The notes beneath the pieces are model-generated. The model was not told the origin of the DNA. It ran no database searches and saw nothing but the letters and a program-made list of their open reading frames with translations. A program made the position numbers and the translations under genes. Shown piece after piece: positions 36,101 through 43,141 of a DNA stretch of 64,000 nucleotides. The number at the start of each line of letters is the position of its first letter. Within the stretch, counting starts at the first letter, position 1. This DNA is from Bacteroidota bacterium (lineage in GTDB: Bacteria; Bacteroidota; Bacteroidia; AKYH767-A; OLB10): positions 62,001 to 126,000 of the forward strand of contig JADJMG010000014.1 in assembly GCA_016709725.1 (NCBI GenBank). The letters run 5' to 3'.

Positions 36101-38787
36101 TTAAGAATAGAAGGTGCATATATATTTTCTACAAAGGGCAATCCTCCAGAGCGCGGGTAAATTAAAATGGTATCACCGTCGGTTGCTGAGGCCAGAGCTG
36201 CATTTATAGTAGTGAAAGCTCCGTTTAAACCGTTTTCTTCAACAACAAGAACAGTGGGATTAAATGAACAGTCTAAACTAAATGAAGCACCCGCATCTTT
36301 AGCTGCACTCCAGGTACTGTTCATATAGGTAGGGATATCTACTTCAATACACGTAAGCGCAAAGTTTTGTACCGCATTAAAATAAGTTAAGTTGGTATTG
36401 TTGCCATTTTGCATATTGAGATTGGTTAATGCATTGGCCGCGCAGTTAAAATGAGTTAATCCGGTACAGGCAGAGACATCGAGACTTGTTATTGAATTTA
36501 ATTGACATTCAAGGAATGTCAATCCTGTTAGCCCTGTTAAATCTAAACTTGAGAGCAGGTTTAAGCTAGCATTTATATTTACAAGTTGTGTATTGGTAGA
36601 CAAATCAAGGCTGGTAATTTGATTGCCACCGCAATTCAGAAAGTTTAAATTTACACATCCGGTGGTTGTAAGACTGGTAATGTTGTTCAATATGCAAATT
36701 AAAGTTTGGAGCGAATTGTTTGAACTAACATCTAAACTTGTTAATGCATTTTGACTACATTCTAATGTAGTCAGTGCGCTATTACTGCCCACATTTAAAG
36801 AGGTGAGAGAATTGCCGTTACAGATTAATCCAACAATAGATGGAAAGGCCTCTATTCCGGTCAAATTGGCAATTCCTGAATTGGCAACATTTATTGTTCC
36901 ATTATATGCATTAGCCTCATAACACTCTATTTCACCATTTCCATTTAGGTTAATTAAGACGTTGCCGACTAAGGCTGACTTAAAATTTGCATCGGGAATA
37001 GTTACAACACATTCACATCCTGTTCCTGGATAGATGGTGTTGTTATTGTCATCGCAATCAGTATTGTCTAACGTATAACCGGTGGGCGCAATAAGATCAC
37101 AAATGAATTGAGAAATAGCATTATTGCCGTAGCCATCGTTGTCGAGGTCTTGGTAATAGGTAGTATAAAGGAGATCGTCATCCGTTAAGCCGTTACAGTT
37201 GTCATCAATGTTATTGCAAATTTCAGCTACTCCTGGGTAAATACTATTGTCATTATCATCACAATCAGTAGCGTTAGTTGCTAATCCACCCTGAACAACA
37301 CAAGATGAAAATAAAAGTGGGCCTGCACCATAGCCATCTTCGTCATTGTCGGTGTAATAATCAAAAGGAATAGAAATAATAATGTCACTGCCATTATCCG
37401 CACTTGCGATCACAGGATCACTGCTTATTACTCTGATTCTATATCCAGTTCCAGAGATGCCATTGGGGATAGTTCCATTGATGGTGTTGGAAGTTTCCGT
37501 TTCCAATTCACCGAGGTAAGTCTGATTGGCAAAACTTCCGAATTCATCACTCAGATAGGCTGTGAAAATGTTACCGGTATTGAACGTTCCTGAAGTAATA
37601 AAAGGAATAGCAATGGATTCATCTGAACAGAAAGGTCCAAATGTTGCGCTAACATCAATCGTGGGAGGAGGAAAGGCTTCTCCCACTGCAAATTCACTAA
37701 AGGAAGTTATTCCTGAAATTGAAATTGAAGTTCCTCCTGCGCTGGTAACATTGGGATAAGTCCAGTTTGGAGCATTGTATTTACCTACTATGAAATTAGA
37801 CGGAACAGCAATACCGTCAATTTCTCCATTTTCCCAATTAAAACCAATAAATGCTTGATCAAAAGTGGCTCCGTTGTTGGTGATTTTCCAATTTCTATTT
37901 ACACTCTTTGCAGGATTAATATTTGAAGTAGCGATGCTCGGATGTTCAACATTGAGTGTTGACACCATAATTCCGCCAACCCCTAAATTATTAATTAATG
38001 TTAATTGAACAGGTCTGTAACCAGCAGCATCTCCAACAGGAAATGTTAATCCAAAACTACCAACAGGATAATTGATTTGTAAATTACCATCAACATACAT
38101 GAGTGGATTTGCATTATTTTGATAGTTAGCACCTGCAGCTAAAATGAGCTTGTTCGTGCCCGTGTGAATAGGTCCATAGTTAAAGTTAAGCAATCCCGTA
38201 ATAGTTTGATCCCCTCCTAAAGTGACACCAGTAGAAAGATTAAACATTAACAAATTACTAATGGTACCTGTACCGTTGATGTTTTGCGGATTAGAACCAT
38301 TGATCATATCTAAATTACCTAGCGAAATGGTACCGTTATTAATTAGTGTTTGACCGCTGAAAGAGAATGATGCACCACCTGATACTTGAGCACCATTGGT
38401 TACATCCATTAAAGCAGCATAGCCCCCAACCCAACTTAATGTACCTTCTATTGTTAAATCAATACCCGGGCCGTTGGCAATCGTTAATGTCCCTGAATTA
38501 AAATTCAGAGTAGCTCCATTTTCAATAATAGTTTGGTCTAGTGTGATGAATCCTCCGAGGGAAACTGTATGCGGACTTCGGATCGTAATTACATTGTCAA
38601 CGGACGGTAAAGGCCCCACTGAAGCAGGAATCCAACCCGACCCGTCATATGTTTCCCACGTTGTTCCGAAAATCCAATCTCCATTGTTTACACTTCGGTA
38701 ATCACCTAATGATTGAGCTTGGAGTTGAAATAAATTAATACTAATAATTGTGAAAGCAATTAATAACTTAGTTGTAAGGTTTTTCAT
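27115..38787 (-). CDS. Giant mosaic T9SS protein with subtilase-like (S8) domain
   Basis: About 3,890 residues, starting at the Met followed by KNLTTKLLIAFTII; an upstream Met at 38832 has no signal-like start. In 38832 numbering, domains in order are: beta-helix-like N-terminus; MopE-type DCDD/NCNG motifs (about 520-600 and repeated later); Leu-rich repeats (about 610-830, LTSLDVSSN type); parallel beta-helix region (about 865-1170); LamG-like domain (about 1320-1500, NFDGIDD, FTLEAWIF); two discoidin-like modules (about 1620-1770 and 1920-2070); and the S8 domain (about 2490-2900). The S8 part has IGVISDSYN, ISAAGNFG and FFGTSAAAPHIAAVAGLL. MBG domains follow (about 3010-3345) with an inserted hexapeptide array, then Ig-like repeats and a T9SS tail (YPNPTQDNVNVQFF). 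The usual HGT histidine motif is replaced by DEGRAM. No frame break occurs in 11.7 kb. Confidence 0.9.
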   Translation of the reverse strand: MKNLTTKLLIAFTIISINLFQLQAQSLGDYRSVNNGDWIFGTTWETYDGSGWIPASVGPLPSVDNVITIRSPHTVSLGGFITLDQTIIENGATLNFNSGTLTIANGPGIDLTIEGTLSWVGGYAALMDVTNGAQVSGGASFSFSGQTLINNGTISLGNLDMINGSNPQNINGTGTISNLLMFNLSTGVTLGGDQTITGLLNFNYGPIHTGTNKLILAAGANYQNNANPLMYVDGNLQINYPVGSFGLTFPVGDAAGYRPVQLTLINNLGVGGIMVSTLNVEHPSIATSNINPAKSVNRNWKITNNGATFDQAFIGFNWENGEIDGIAVPSNFIVGKYNAPNWTYPNVTSAGGTSISISGITSFSEFAVGEAFPPPTIDVSATFGPFCSDESIAIPFITSGTFNTGNIFTAYLSDEFGSFANQTYLGELETETSNTINGTIPNGISGTGYRIRVISSDPVIASADNGSDIIISIPFDYYTDNDEDGYGAGPLLFSSCVVQGGLATNATDCDDNDNSIYPGVAEICNNIDDNCNGLTDDDLLYTTYYQDLDNDGYGNNAISQFICDLIAPTGYTLDNTDCDDNNNTIYPGTGCECVVTIPDANFKSALVGNVLINLNGNGEIECYEANAYNGTINVANSGIANLTGIEAFPSIVGLICNGNSLTSLNVGSNSALTTLECSQNALTSLDVSSNNSLQTLICILNNITSLTTTGCVNLNFLNCGGNQITSLDLSTNTQLVNINASLNLLSSLDLTGLTGLTFLECQLNSITSLDVSACTGLTHFNCAANALTNLNMQNGNNTNLTYFNAVQNFALTCIEVDIPTYMNSTWSAAKDAGASFSLDCSFNPTVLVVEENGLNGAFTTINAALASATDGDTILIYPRSGGLPFVENIYAPSILNLHFHSATPGIKYGVQGDVTMVNGYEILEADITGTVSDSGSSVIGERIANSKITGRILGTAINQNLRVENDSIFNFSGETMMTLHRGAWIGNYLQQTVAGYYEITNVFSSNTATEDSIYIIGNHFDVQGGGRTIAFWGNTQYLYIANNFLRTHGNTNAILYFRSLKQGGSGKNSCINNTINDDAGGAGMFFQIGPAFFIEVRNNLCINSKYALWNPGDVTFDPFQYNYTTQSASGFTNFVADTTNKHTSTSSIALNGSLLDNSDAINGGDPNPLYNDQNGTRNDAGAFGGITSINNYFPAGLVDQTYYLDGDGDGFGNPMISQLSYSQPFGYVLDNTDCDDNNPLSNPSTTWYQDNDEDGFGNNGVSSQSCIQPPGYILVNGDCDDNNIAINPNAVELCDAIDQNCNSILDENNSLNFDGIDDLVHMSDFNLGTSNFTLEAWIFRTSSNNGYVLTNRTSESGAAGNWFNLTAGNLLAFEMAQDGSGSHFYLESNSSLPLNQWTHVAVTRSGTAITLFINGSLDATSNDNFIRNITSGNNIGRIGGWPEFGLNYFTGSIDEVRVWNVARTSTEINNFRVAYVNSQPNLIDYYTFDQGTASGSNTGIFSLSDLASNNNPGELSNFDLTTLTSNWSGGYAGTVYADIDGDGFGDPNNSTTTTTPCFLVGYVSNNIDCDDGNATTNSLNPIILTDGDALVGCSNDSVTLSVAQMQNQRYVSSVVAFSSQATISALQAWPYEAEQIIGAPDVYPNYGNNANAWNPSTDDSQREWIEVAFTDPAPINFIDIYETNKPGSIDTVYVRNPQTLQWEVVYTNTATSYIDNAYKLHISFPLTLFPVSEVRIAMNSPVTIGLNEIDAVRIGEIIPYTYNNYSWSGYNSLPTLNVTTSGLYFVDVQVGSCYASAENINIVLDQNTQTTYYLDSDGDGFGTPTDSVFSCNLPIGYAPNNTDCDDENYLVNPSEPEICANQIDDNCDNIVDNVGFAFPPMITYNGSLTLPTCTTGSIELGVAEVTDLRYASSVINFSSEYSPTSWSAQDILGAPNVPTYADDENAWSGSTENNVREFIEIAFDNPAPINFIKVFQTYSPGSIDTVYIKNPNTQLFETVYTNTAGPQEGVITILNITFPTTAFNVSEVRLALNTPAVPGWDEIDAVGIGLAVPTTFDSYSWSLGSSDSTITVNTPYDYSVDVSLNGCNATSNTVTVSNPVLIAGSQSTANACFGLPSTLYASPNFVSYLWNTGDSTQALVINPSTDTTFSVIATDSYGCTYSDTVIVDLDDPYVFDFLTVTNADCFGQVGGTVDAGTFEGGGGGEVNPEGIYDQYNLYGNNYAQGNNTGIFINLTPGTYTLTYNDNGCIYDSTFVVGQDSTPNATITSSSLLCPDLGSTNLSVDSVAGSTFLWLPSNETTSTITITTPGTYYVQVTNQSCSSTDSIVIVLETEPCIIPGYEPPANGEVPNLIGAELFQLANGINVADTITENNTVFLLDSTQVLIEVITDFGKHDSALALLQTPNYGMNSFIDNGDTTFIITGKIPISNLSKLDSLPTLINYVRPYYPPLVSSQAVVNSINTGLTKTQGDRAMRSDTASLAWNVYGDGIKIGVISDSYNTLFGDPADIDLSNGDLPGAGNPNYSTPIEILEEYPYGRRTDEGRAMLQIIHDIAPKAALAFHTGFVSAGNFAEGIVALDSIGCDIIVDDVTYITEPFFDDGVVSKAVDKVVANGTTYISAAGNFGTASYEGVYSPTTAPVGYTGTAHNFGGGDIYQNINLKAGTYTIVLQWQDSIYSLGQLPGVMNDLDIYLIDNAGNRLFGFNRNNIWGDPLEILPFVVSGNTNANIMITRKWGSQNVKFKYVIFRGDATINEYTNGGATVVGQPNAAGAIAVGAVLYTNTPAFGVSQPSAASFSSRGGVEVKGAVRQKPDIMAPNGVNTTVYLGGQNIDGDLFPNFFGTSAAAPHIAAVAGLLQEANKKFSGIELTPAQMKSTLLSTTLDMYDPGYDVISGSGFVQPDSALKTLGRPQPIALNRYLQDSLLTPGEDTVEVLVVGKFISDNAQVIFRYDTLPATVINQGLLSVIIPPFVGNPPLRIYNPPASLTGLDGGASSDSLYLLGTQAINVVIKANNAIKKYGEQLPTFSANISIDGQDLSSTTLSLADLGLENNITFTSSATSSSNTGLYFIRPASDVTNLSLPASQLLSATYNYQFDDGVLSVQKMPLVIKPNDTTITYGDVIENLNFTYTYPDGMITQSEKVAFANEIKAAHELDLASEVALVDARALVNGRALVNADIDQLSCMASARALVNARALVNARALVNGSYVLDTNHVVDVAVASVFNYQDDNDTTVLVNARALVNARALVNARALVNGRALVNGRALVNARALVNGRALVNGETVADENDEDMFIIIDEDDISAPVDDSLTFNSINLITGMDVGVHSIVPGALLNENFDISYELGSLTIVPAELTVTAGDQFVSCDGIANPFTHTLEGYRYQDADSNLVVSGPTYEILNSLNVPVPTTGIAPGLYSIVPSNLNLVQPSNYVVNYVNGEMISGASPIVLVTPGPVSIGGGIAQGCVPGVAGSRSFSIPTFPEADTYLWTVPTGCTITSGQGTNSIVVSWTNVAIQNGIAGNVCVKGVDSCAESISACLPLEFQVAAPVTPPSISGPSKNCAGDFATYSIANVARASSYIWSPPAGVQIISGQGTNIITAQILSNYAGGSLTVRGSNICGNSPVRIKTLTLNVPSAPSVISGAASGLCNLSDVVYSITPIVGATSYSWNAGVGTIVSGAGTHSIHVNFGNFNTSTISVKAVNACGESTTRILNITGKPAIASPISGISNLICTNSVGNYSVATVTGASSYNWTVSAGGSVTGGQGTKNVTVQWSNVAFVNQSVSVTTSNGCGTSPIRTYAGITMYNCAKVDDGSNLQLSVYPNPTQDNVNVQFFAETEGEYIIRLIDNIGRTLITKTGNASNGVNTALVNTDGIAKGVYHVSIIMNEKQQQIILLKN
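28965..29322 (-). repeat. Hexapeptide (RALVNA/RALVNG) coding repeats
   Basis: Twelve exact RALVN units, plus two diverged ones (VALVDA, VLVNA), occur in three blocks of 3, 3 and 8 units separated by unrelated linkers. Each unit is 18 bp. The copies differ at many third-codon positions while the peptide stays the same. They lie inside an MBG domain of the giant protein. Confidence 0.9.
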
Positions 38788-38832
38788 TATGATGAAGATT
38801 AGATTTTTATAGGCTAGATTGAGTTTCCCCAA

Positions 38833-39136
38833 TTTTGACGCAACTTACAAAATGTCCCTGAATCGACCTACATTTTATTGGCAAATTCACCGATTTTGGT
38901 GGCAGTTTTATTGATTTTTTAACATGGAACCTCTGTTTTTGGTTTTTTAATCCCCTAATTGGGTAGGAGATCAACTTTGATTTAAAAGGGGGTGGATACT
39001 ACTAATTGATGGAATTATTTGAATCTTATTCCAACACCAAGAGTGATCTAGCTCATGAAATTTATTGTATTTATGCCAGCCTATCTAGTTTTGTATTGAT
39101 TCGATCCGACTATTTTAGATGTAGCGTCGGTATCAC
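38833..39136. other. Divergent intergenic region between the giant gene and ruvB
   Basis: No gene is supported. It contains the sequence GTAGCGTCGGTAT (39121-39133), also found in the dprA promoter (7408-7420), and leads into the ruvB -7 box. Confidence 0.4.
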
Positions 39137-39144
39137 TACGTTTG
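39137..39144 (+). promoter_or_regulatory. -7 promoter box for ruvB
   Basis: TACGTTTG fits TAnnTTTG and ends 4 nt before the ATG at 39149; predicts a leaderless transcript. Confidence 0.55.
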
Positions 39145-39148
39145 CCAC

Positions 39149-40180
39149 ATGCGCAATGAAAATTTGAAAAATGAGAAGCAGGATCTCAGCTCTGCAGAAA
39201 AGGAGTTGGAAAAGGTATTGCGCCCTGCCGATTTTCAAGATTTTACAGGCCAAGAAAAGGTCATAGAAAATTTGAGAATTTTTGTTCGAGCCGCCGCTCA
39301 ACGAGGGGAAGCTTTGGATCATGTTCTCTTACACGGACCTCCAGGGTTAGGGAAGACGACGTTGGCTCATATCATTTCGAATGAACTAGGAAGTAGTATC
39401 AAAACCACCTCCGGGCCTGTGCTCGATAAGCCCGGCGACCTTGCTGGTTTATTGACGAATTTGGAACCAAATGATGTGCTTTTTATCGATGAAATTCATC
39501 GTCTTAGCCCTGTGGTGGAAGAATATCTTTATTCCGCCATGGAGGATTATCGAATCGATATCATGATTGAATCGGGGCCAAATGCTCGATCCGTACAAAT
39601 TAAATTAAATCCATTTACACTGGTAGGTGCCACCACTCGTTCTGGACTACTCACTTCTCCATTGCGCGCTCGCTTTGGAATTACTTCGCGTCTCGAATAT
39701 TATGATGCAAAACGTTTGCAATTAATTATTCTTCGTGCATCCGAAATTTTGAAAATGGAGATTGTAGATGAGGCGGCTTTTGAAATTGCTAGAAGAAGTA
39801 GAGGAACACCACGTATTGCGAATTCATTGCTGCGTCGTGTACGCGATTTTGCACAGATCAAAGGAGATGGAAAAGTAGATATGAAAATTGCTCAATACGC
39901 ACTTTCTGCGCTGAATGTAGATGAGTTTGGATTGGATGAGATGGATAATCGAATCTTAACTGTGATCATCGATAAATTTAAAGGCGGTCCCGTCGGAATT
40001 AATACGTTGAGCACAGCAGTGGGTGAAGAGGCTGGGACCATTGAGGAAGTATATGAACCTTTTTTAATTATGGAAGGTTTTTTAATGCGTACTCCGAGAG
40101 GAAGAGAGGTTACCGAAAAAGCATTTAAGCATTTGAATAAAACGTATCGTAAAAATTCAGGCACTCTTTTCGAAGAGTAG
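39149..40180 (+). CDS. ruvB: Holliday junction branch migration ATPase RuvB
   Basis: RuvB is the hexameric AAA+ motor that, with RuvA, moves Holliday junctions. The 343-residue product has [15 protein letters not shown], Walker [10 protein letters not shown] (about 67-75), Walker [11 protein letters not shown] (about 112-121), sensor 1 [13 protein letters not shown], the sensor 2 region [17 protein letters not shown], and a winged-helix C-terminal domain (LGAD-equivalent region, then TPRGREVT). All key motifs are intact. queG follows after 47 bp on the same strand, an arrangement compatible with one transcript. Confidence 0.97.
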   Translation: MRNENLKNEKQDLSSAEKELEKVLRPADFQDFTGQEKVIENLRIFVRAAAQRGEALDHVLLHGPPGLGKTTLAHIISNELGSSIKTTSGPVLDKPGDLAGLLTNLEPNDVLFIDEIHRLSPVVEEYLYSAMEDYRIDIMIESGPNARSVQIKLNPFTLVGATTRSGLLTSPLRARFGITSRLEYYDAKRLQLIILRASEILKMEIVDEAAFEIARRSRGTPRIANSLLRRVRDFAQIKGDGKVDMKIAQYALSALNVDEFGLDEMDNRILTVIIDKFKGGPVGINTLSTAVGEEAGTIEEVYEPFLIMEGFLMRTPRGREVTEKAFKHLNKTYRKNSGTLFEE

Positions 40181-40227
40181 TTTTTTTGAAAGATGAAATA
40201 CAACGTATTTAGAATTTAATTCTTCTC

Positions 40228-41163
40228 GTGAAGGAAAGCCGTGCAAACATCATTAAAAGTGAAGCCTTGAAACTAGGCTTTTCTCATGTTGGTATTTCAA
40301 AAGCTGGATTTTTAGAGGAAGAAGCTCCGCGTTTGGAACAATGGCTCTCGCAAAATCGACATGGTAAGATGTCGTATATGGAAAATTGGTTCGATAAAAG
40401 ATTAGATCCACGTTTGTTGGTGGATGGAGCCAAATCGGTAATTAGTTTGTTGTTGAATTATTATCCTCAAGAATTTCAAAATCCATCGCTCCCTAAAATT
40501 TCTAAATATGCTTATGGTCGCGATTATCACTTTGTAATTAAAGAAAAATTGAAGGCGTTGATGCAGATTATTCAAACGAAAATTGGTGATGTGCATGGTC
40601 GCGCATTCGTCGATTCTGCTCCTGTGTTAGACCGTGCATGGGCAAAAAAAAGTGGGCTCGGATGGATTGGTAAGAATGGAAATTTGATTCATCCCAAAAG
40701 TGGCTCCTTCTTTTTTATTGCAGAGTTAATTGTTGATTTGGACTTAGACGAAGATGCACCCATTCGCGATTATTGCGGAACATGTACGCGATGCATGGAT
40801 GCTTGCCCCACCGAGGCTATCGTTGCACCGATGGTGGTTGATGGAAGTAAATGTATTTCCTATTTCACCATCGAATTAAAAGAATCGATTCCTAAAAGTT
40901 ACGAATCAAAAATGGATGGTTGGGCTTTTGGTTGCGATGTGTGTCAGGATGTTTGTCCGTGGAATAAATTTTCGAAACCCCATCAAGAAGAAAAATTCAA
41001 GCCCATTAAAGAATTAATGAATTTAAGTAAAGATGATTGGAAAGAAATTACAGAAGATGTATTTAAAGAAATAGCTAAGGAATCCCCGCTTTTACGACCA
41101 GGGCTGGAAAAAATAAAAAATACAATCCAATTTACTTTACATAATGGCGGAAAGCCTGCATGA
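40228..41163 (+). CDS. queG: Epoxyqueuosine reductase QueG
   Basis: QueG performs the last step of queuosine synthesis, reducing epoxyqueuosine in tRNA with a cobalamin cofactor and two [4Fe-4S] clusters. The 311-residue product starts at GTG 40228. It shows the N-terminal [10 protein letters not shown] and RHGKMSYM region, [21 protein letters not shown] (catalytic Asp region), [13 protein letters not shown], and two ferredoxin-type clusters [16 protein letters not shown] and [11 protein letters not shown]. The 3' end overlaps a small convergent gene by 32 bp. Confidence 0.95.
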   Translation: MKESRANIIKSEALKLGFSHVGISKAGFLEEEAPRLEQWLSQNRHGKMSYMENWFDKRLDPRLLVDGAKSVISLLLNYYPQEFQNPSLPKISKYAYGRDYHFVIKEKLKALMQIIQTKIGDVHGRAFVDSAPVLDRAWAKKSGLGWIGKNGNLIHPKSGSFFFIAELIVDLDLDEDAPIRDYCGTCTRCMDACPTEAIVAPMVVDGSKCISYFTIELKESIPKSYESKMDGWAFGCDVCQDVCPWNKFSKPHQEEKFKPIKELMNLSKDDWKEITEDVFKEIAKESPLLRPGLEKIKNTIQFTLHNGGKPA

Positions 41164-41323
41164 TCACATCACTGTATCGTTGACCAAATGTAGCAAGGCA
41201 CCATACCATCAACAATTTTCTTTCATCCTTTTTTAACCAGGAAATTGCTTTCTTAAGTTCTTTAGTAAACAGACGTTGATCGAAACTTACTTTGGTGAGA
41301 ATCTCTTTAGAATATTCGAACAT
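41132..41323 (-). CDS. Small conserved Bacteroidota protein of unknown function
   Basis: The 63-residue product reads as a compact helical protein rich in Lys, Leu and Trp ([27 protein letters not shown]). I recall similar short proteins of this pattern in other Bacteroidota; that is memory, not a search. It has no signal peptide or membrane segment. It is convergent with queG and overlaps its last 32 bp. No role can be assigned. Confidence 0.65.
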   Translation of the reverse strand: MFEYSKEILTKVSFDQRLFTKELKKAISWLKKDERKLLMVWCLATFGQRYSDVIMQAFRHYVK

Positions 41324-41425
41324 AATTATACTTGTTTTGGGAACAACGAAGGCTAATTTAGCACCTCTGAAGATAAAAAAACGAATAAAGTTGTAAAATC
41401 TTGCAAGTATCTCGGTGGATAACTT

Positions 41426-41992
41426 TTAATCCTCACTCCATCTGTATGTTAAGTTTTCAAAACCGGCTAAATCTAGCGTTCTGTCAATTACCGTGGCTGC
41501 TAATTGTTCAAACGAAACTGGTTTGCTGTAGAAAGAAGGCGATGCTGGAACAATAATTCCACCTGCTAAAGTGATGGTCTTCATGTTGTCTAAGTGTATA
41601 AGACTCAGTGGAGTATCTCTTGTAACGAGAAGTAGTTTTCGCCTTTCTTTTAGGATGACATCCGCAGCTCTGGTAATCAAATCATTAGAAATTCCATGAG
41701 CAATCCTCGCTAAGGTACCCATCGAACAAGGACAAACAATCATGGTTTCAAACTGTGCTGAACCCGAAGCAAAAGGTGCCATGAAATCACTTTTATCATA
41801 GGTTTTATAAGAGATAGATTCATAGTCTTTATTTCCTAATTCATACTCCCAAACGGTCTTAGCATTATCACTAAAAACAAGACCTACCGTATCAATTTGA
41901 TCTTTTAATTGATGTAGTCGATCCATTAAAACTTTAGCATAAATAGCTCCGCTTGCGCCCGTGATTCCAACGATAATTTTTTTCTTTTTCAA
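41426..41992 (-). CDS. ubiX: UbiX-family flavin prenyltransferase
   Basis: UbiX attaches a dimethylallyl group to FMN, giving prenylated FMN, the cofactor of UbiD decarboxylases. Seen are the N-terminal FMN site IIVGITGASGAIYAK, FSDNAKTVWEYE, APFASGS, the CPCSMGTLARIAHGISNDLITRAADV stretch (shown here only in part by CPCSMGTLARIAHG), and ERRKLLLVTRDTPLS. I place the start at TTG 41992, one base after the upstream stop, because it gives the usual Met-Lys-Lys-Ile-type N-terminus. A longer reading to 42064 would overlap the upstream gene. No ubiD is visible here, so the pathway served is uncertain. It is translationally coupled to the barrel protein gene. Confidence 0.9.
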   Translation of the reverse strand: MKKKKIIVGITGASGAIYAKVLMDRLHQLKDQIDTVGLVFSDNAKTVWEYELGNKDYESISYKTYDKSDFMAPFASGSAQFETMIVCPCSMGTLARIAHGISNDLITRAADVILKERRKLLLVTRDTPLSLIHLDNMKTITLAGGIIVPASPSFYSKPVSFEQLAATVIDRTLDLAGFENLTYRWSED

Positions 41993-41993
41993 T

Positions 41994-42626
41994 TTATTTT
42001 TCTTCTGATGGTTTTTCTTCTCTATTTGATTTGAATGTATAGAGTAGGGTAAAGGTAAGAACACTTGAATACTGCCCTTGGTTTAAACGATAAATGGCTC
42101 CGCTTGCATGTTCTCGTATTGGAACAATAGATTGATAGTAGCCTAAATTGAAATCGAGGTTTTTTGTGATGGTATAGCCAAAACTTCCCATGAAGCTGAG
42201 ATCATAGTCTGAGAAAGGTCGACGGTATGTTAATTCTCCTTGCTCGTCCTGCTCCGAACTATTTATTAAAAATCCCATCGACGGACCCGCTTCTACATAG
42301 AAACTTTTGGAGATGGCATAGCGCAACGTCAGTGGAATTTCAAAATAATTCAATCTTAAAAGATAAAAACCAGAGTCGGGTTCTTCTGATTTCAAACGTT
42401 TTCTGCTTCCTTTCTGAAAGTAAATTATCCTAAACCCAAGGTCGAATTCTTGGTTCACGCTCGTTCTAACCCCCAGTCCAGCATAGATACCCGCTTTATT
42501 AAACCCACTTAATTCGTCACCTGAAATCTGTGAACCTACAATGCCACCGGTTACTTCTGCTCTAAAGACTTGTCCGTGAGCCCAACCTGACAAAAGCAGG
42601 AATGAGAGGAGGAGAATTCGTTTCAT
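41994..42626 (-). CDS. PorT-like outer-membrane beta-barrel protein
   Basis: The 210-residue product has a signal peptide (1-19, ending GWAHGQ) and alternating barrel strands (GIYAGLGVRTSV, FDLGFRIIYFQKG, RYAISKSFYVEAGPSMGFL, SFMGSFGYTITKNLDFNLGYY). The fold and length resemble the PorT/OMP_b-brl_2 family. PorT itself is a T9SS component, but this family has many members with other roles, and I cannot confirm it. It is followed by ubiX with one base between stop and start. A near-consensus -7 box (TATTTTTC) ends 4 nt before its ATG. Confidence 0.8.
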   Translation of the reverse strand: MKRILLLSFLLLSGWAHGQVFRAEVTGGIVGSQISGDELSGFNKAGIYAGLGVRTSVNQEFDLGFRIIYFQKGSRKRLKSEEPDSGFYLLRLNYFEIPLTLRYAISKSFYVEAGPSMGFLINSSEQDEQGELTYRRPFSDYDLSFMGSFGYTITKNLDFNLGYYQSIVPIREHASGAIYRLNQGQYSSVLTFTLLYTFKSNREEKPSEEK

Positions 42627-42630
42627 GAGT

Positions 42631-42638
42631 GAAAAATA
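42631..42638 (-). promoter_or_regulatory. Near-consensus -7 box for the PorT-like gene
   Basis: TATTTTTC on the minus strand has one mismatch to TAnnTTTG and lies 4 nt before the ATG, the same spacing as in ruvB, mce and the rhomboid gene. Confidence 0.35.
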
Positions 42639-42780
42639 GGGAATTATTAGGCAAATGCAATGATTAAAATGAAAGTAAATTAGGTTATTAATTATTAACG
42701 TACCTATCTTTAAAATTAATTGAGGAAGAATAATTGTGTGAGATGAACTGAACTAAATTTACTGTATACCGGATGCGCCC

Positions 42781-43136
42781 ATGAAACTAATAGTTGGATT
42801 TGCTTTCTTCTTGTTATTGAATTCCCCATTCGGGTTTTTGCTCAAACTGACTTTCCCCATGCTTTGGATGTGATTATAGAGATTAAAAAATTTAATCAAG
42901 AAAAGCATCTTTCTATTATTTCACAATCGCTAGTTGCTTATTCTTCCAATTCCTTAGTTAAAAATGTATGTAATTGGAGCGGATGGATCTTGATTCGAAT
43001 CGATGAAGAACAAATTTCTGGCCCCAAAGTTCTGTTGGATATCTTGAAGAATGCAGGGTTTGAAGTGGAATGGAAAGAAGGTGCCACACTTTCGGATTTA
43101 ACAATTACATGTAAGGAACCCGTTTATAAATTTTAA
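42781..43136 (+). CDS. Small secreted protein, frame broken in the signal peptide
   Basis: From ATG 42781 the sequence encodes a signal peptide (MKLIVGFAFFLLLNSPFGF) but then runs out of frame to a TGA. Adding one T to the T5 run at 42835-42839 gives FFAQTDFPHALDVIIEIKKF and continues to the stop at 43136, a 118-residue protein with a proper cleavage site after FAQ. The mature part (about 95 residues) has two Cys and a predicted alpha/beta pattern. Its function is unknown. In the given sequence only a TTG-started reading at 42864 is open. It is 5 bp from the large T9SS gene and most likely in its operon. Confidence 0.7.
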
Positions 43137-43141
43137 GGATC

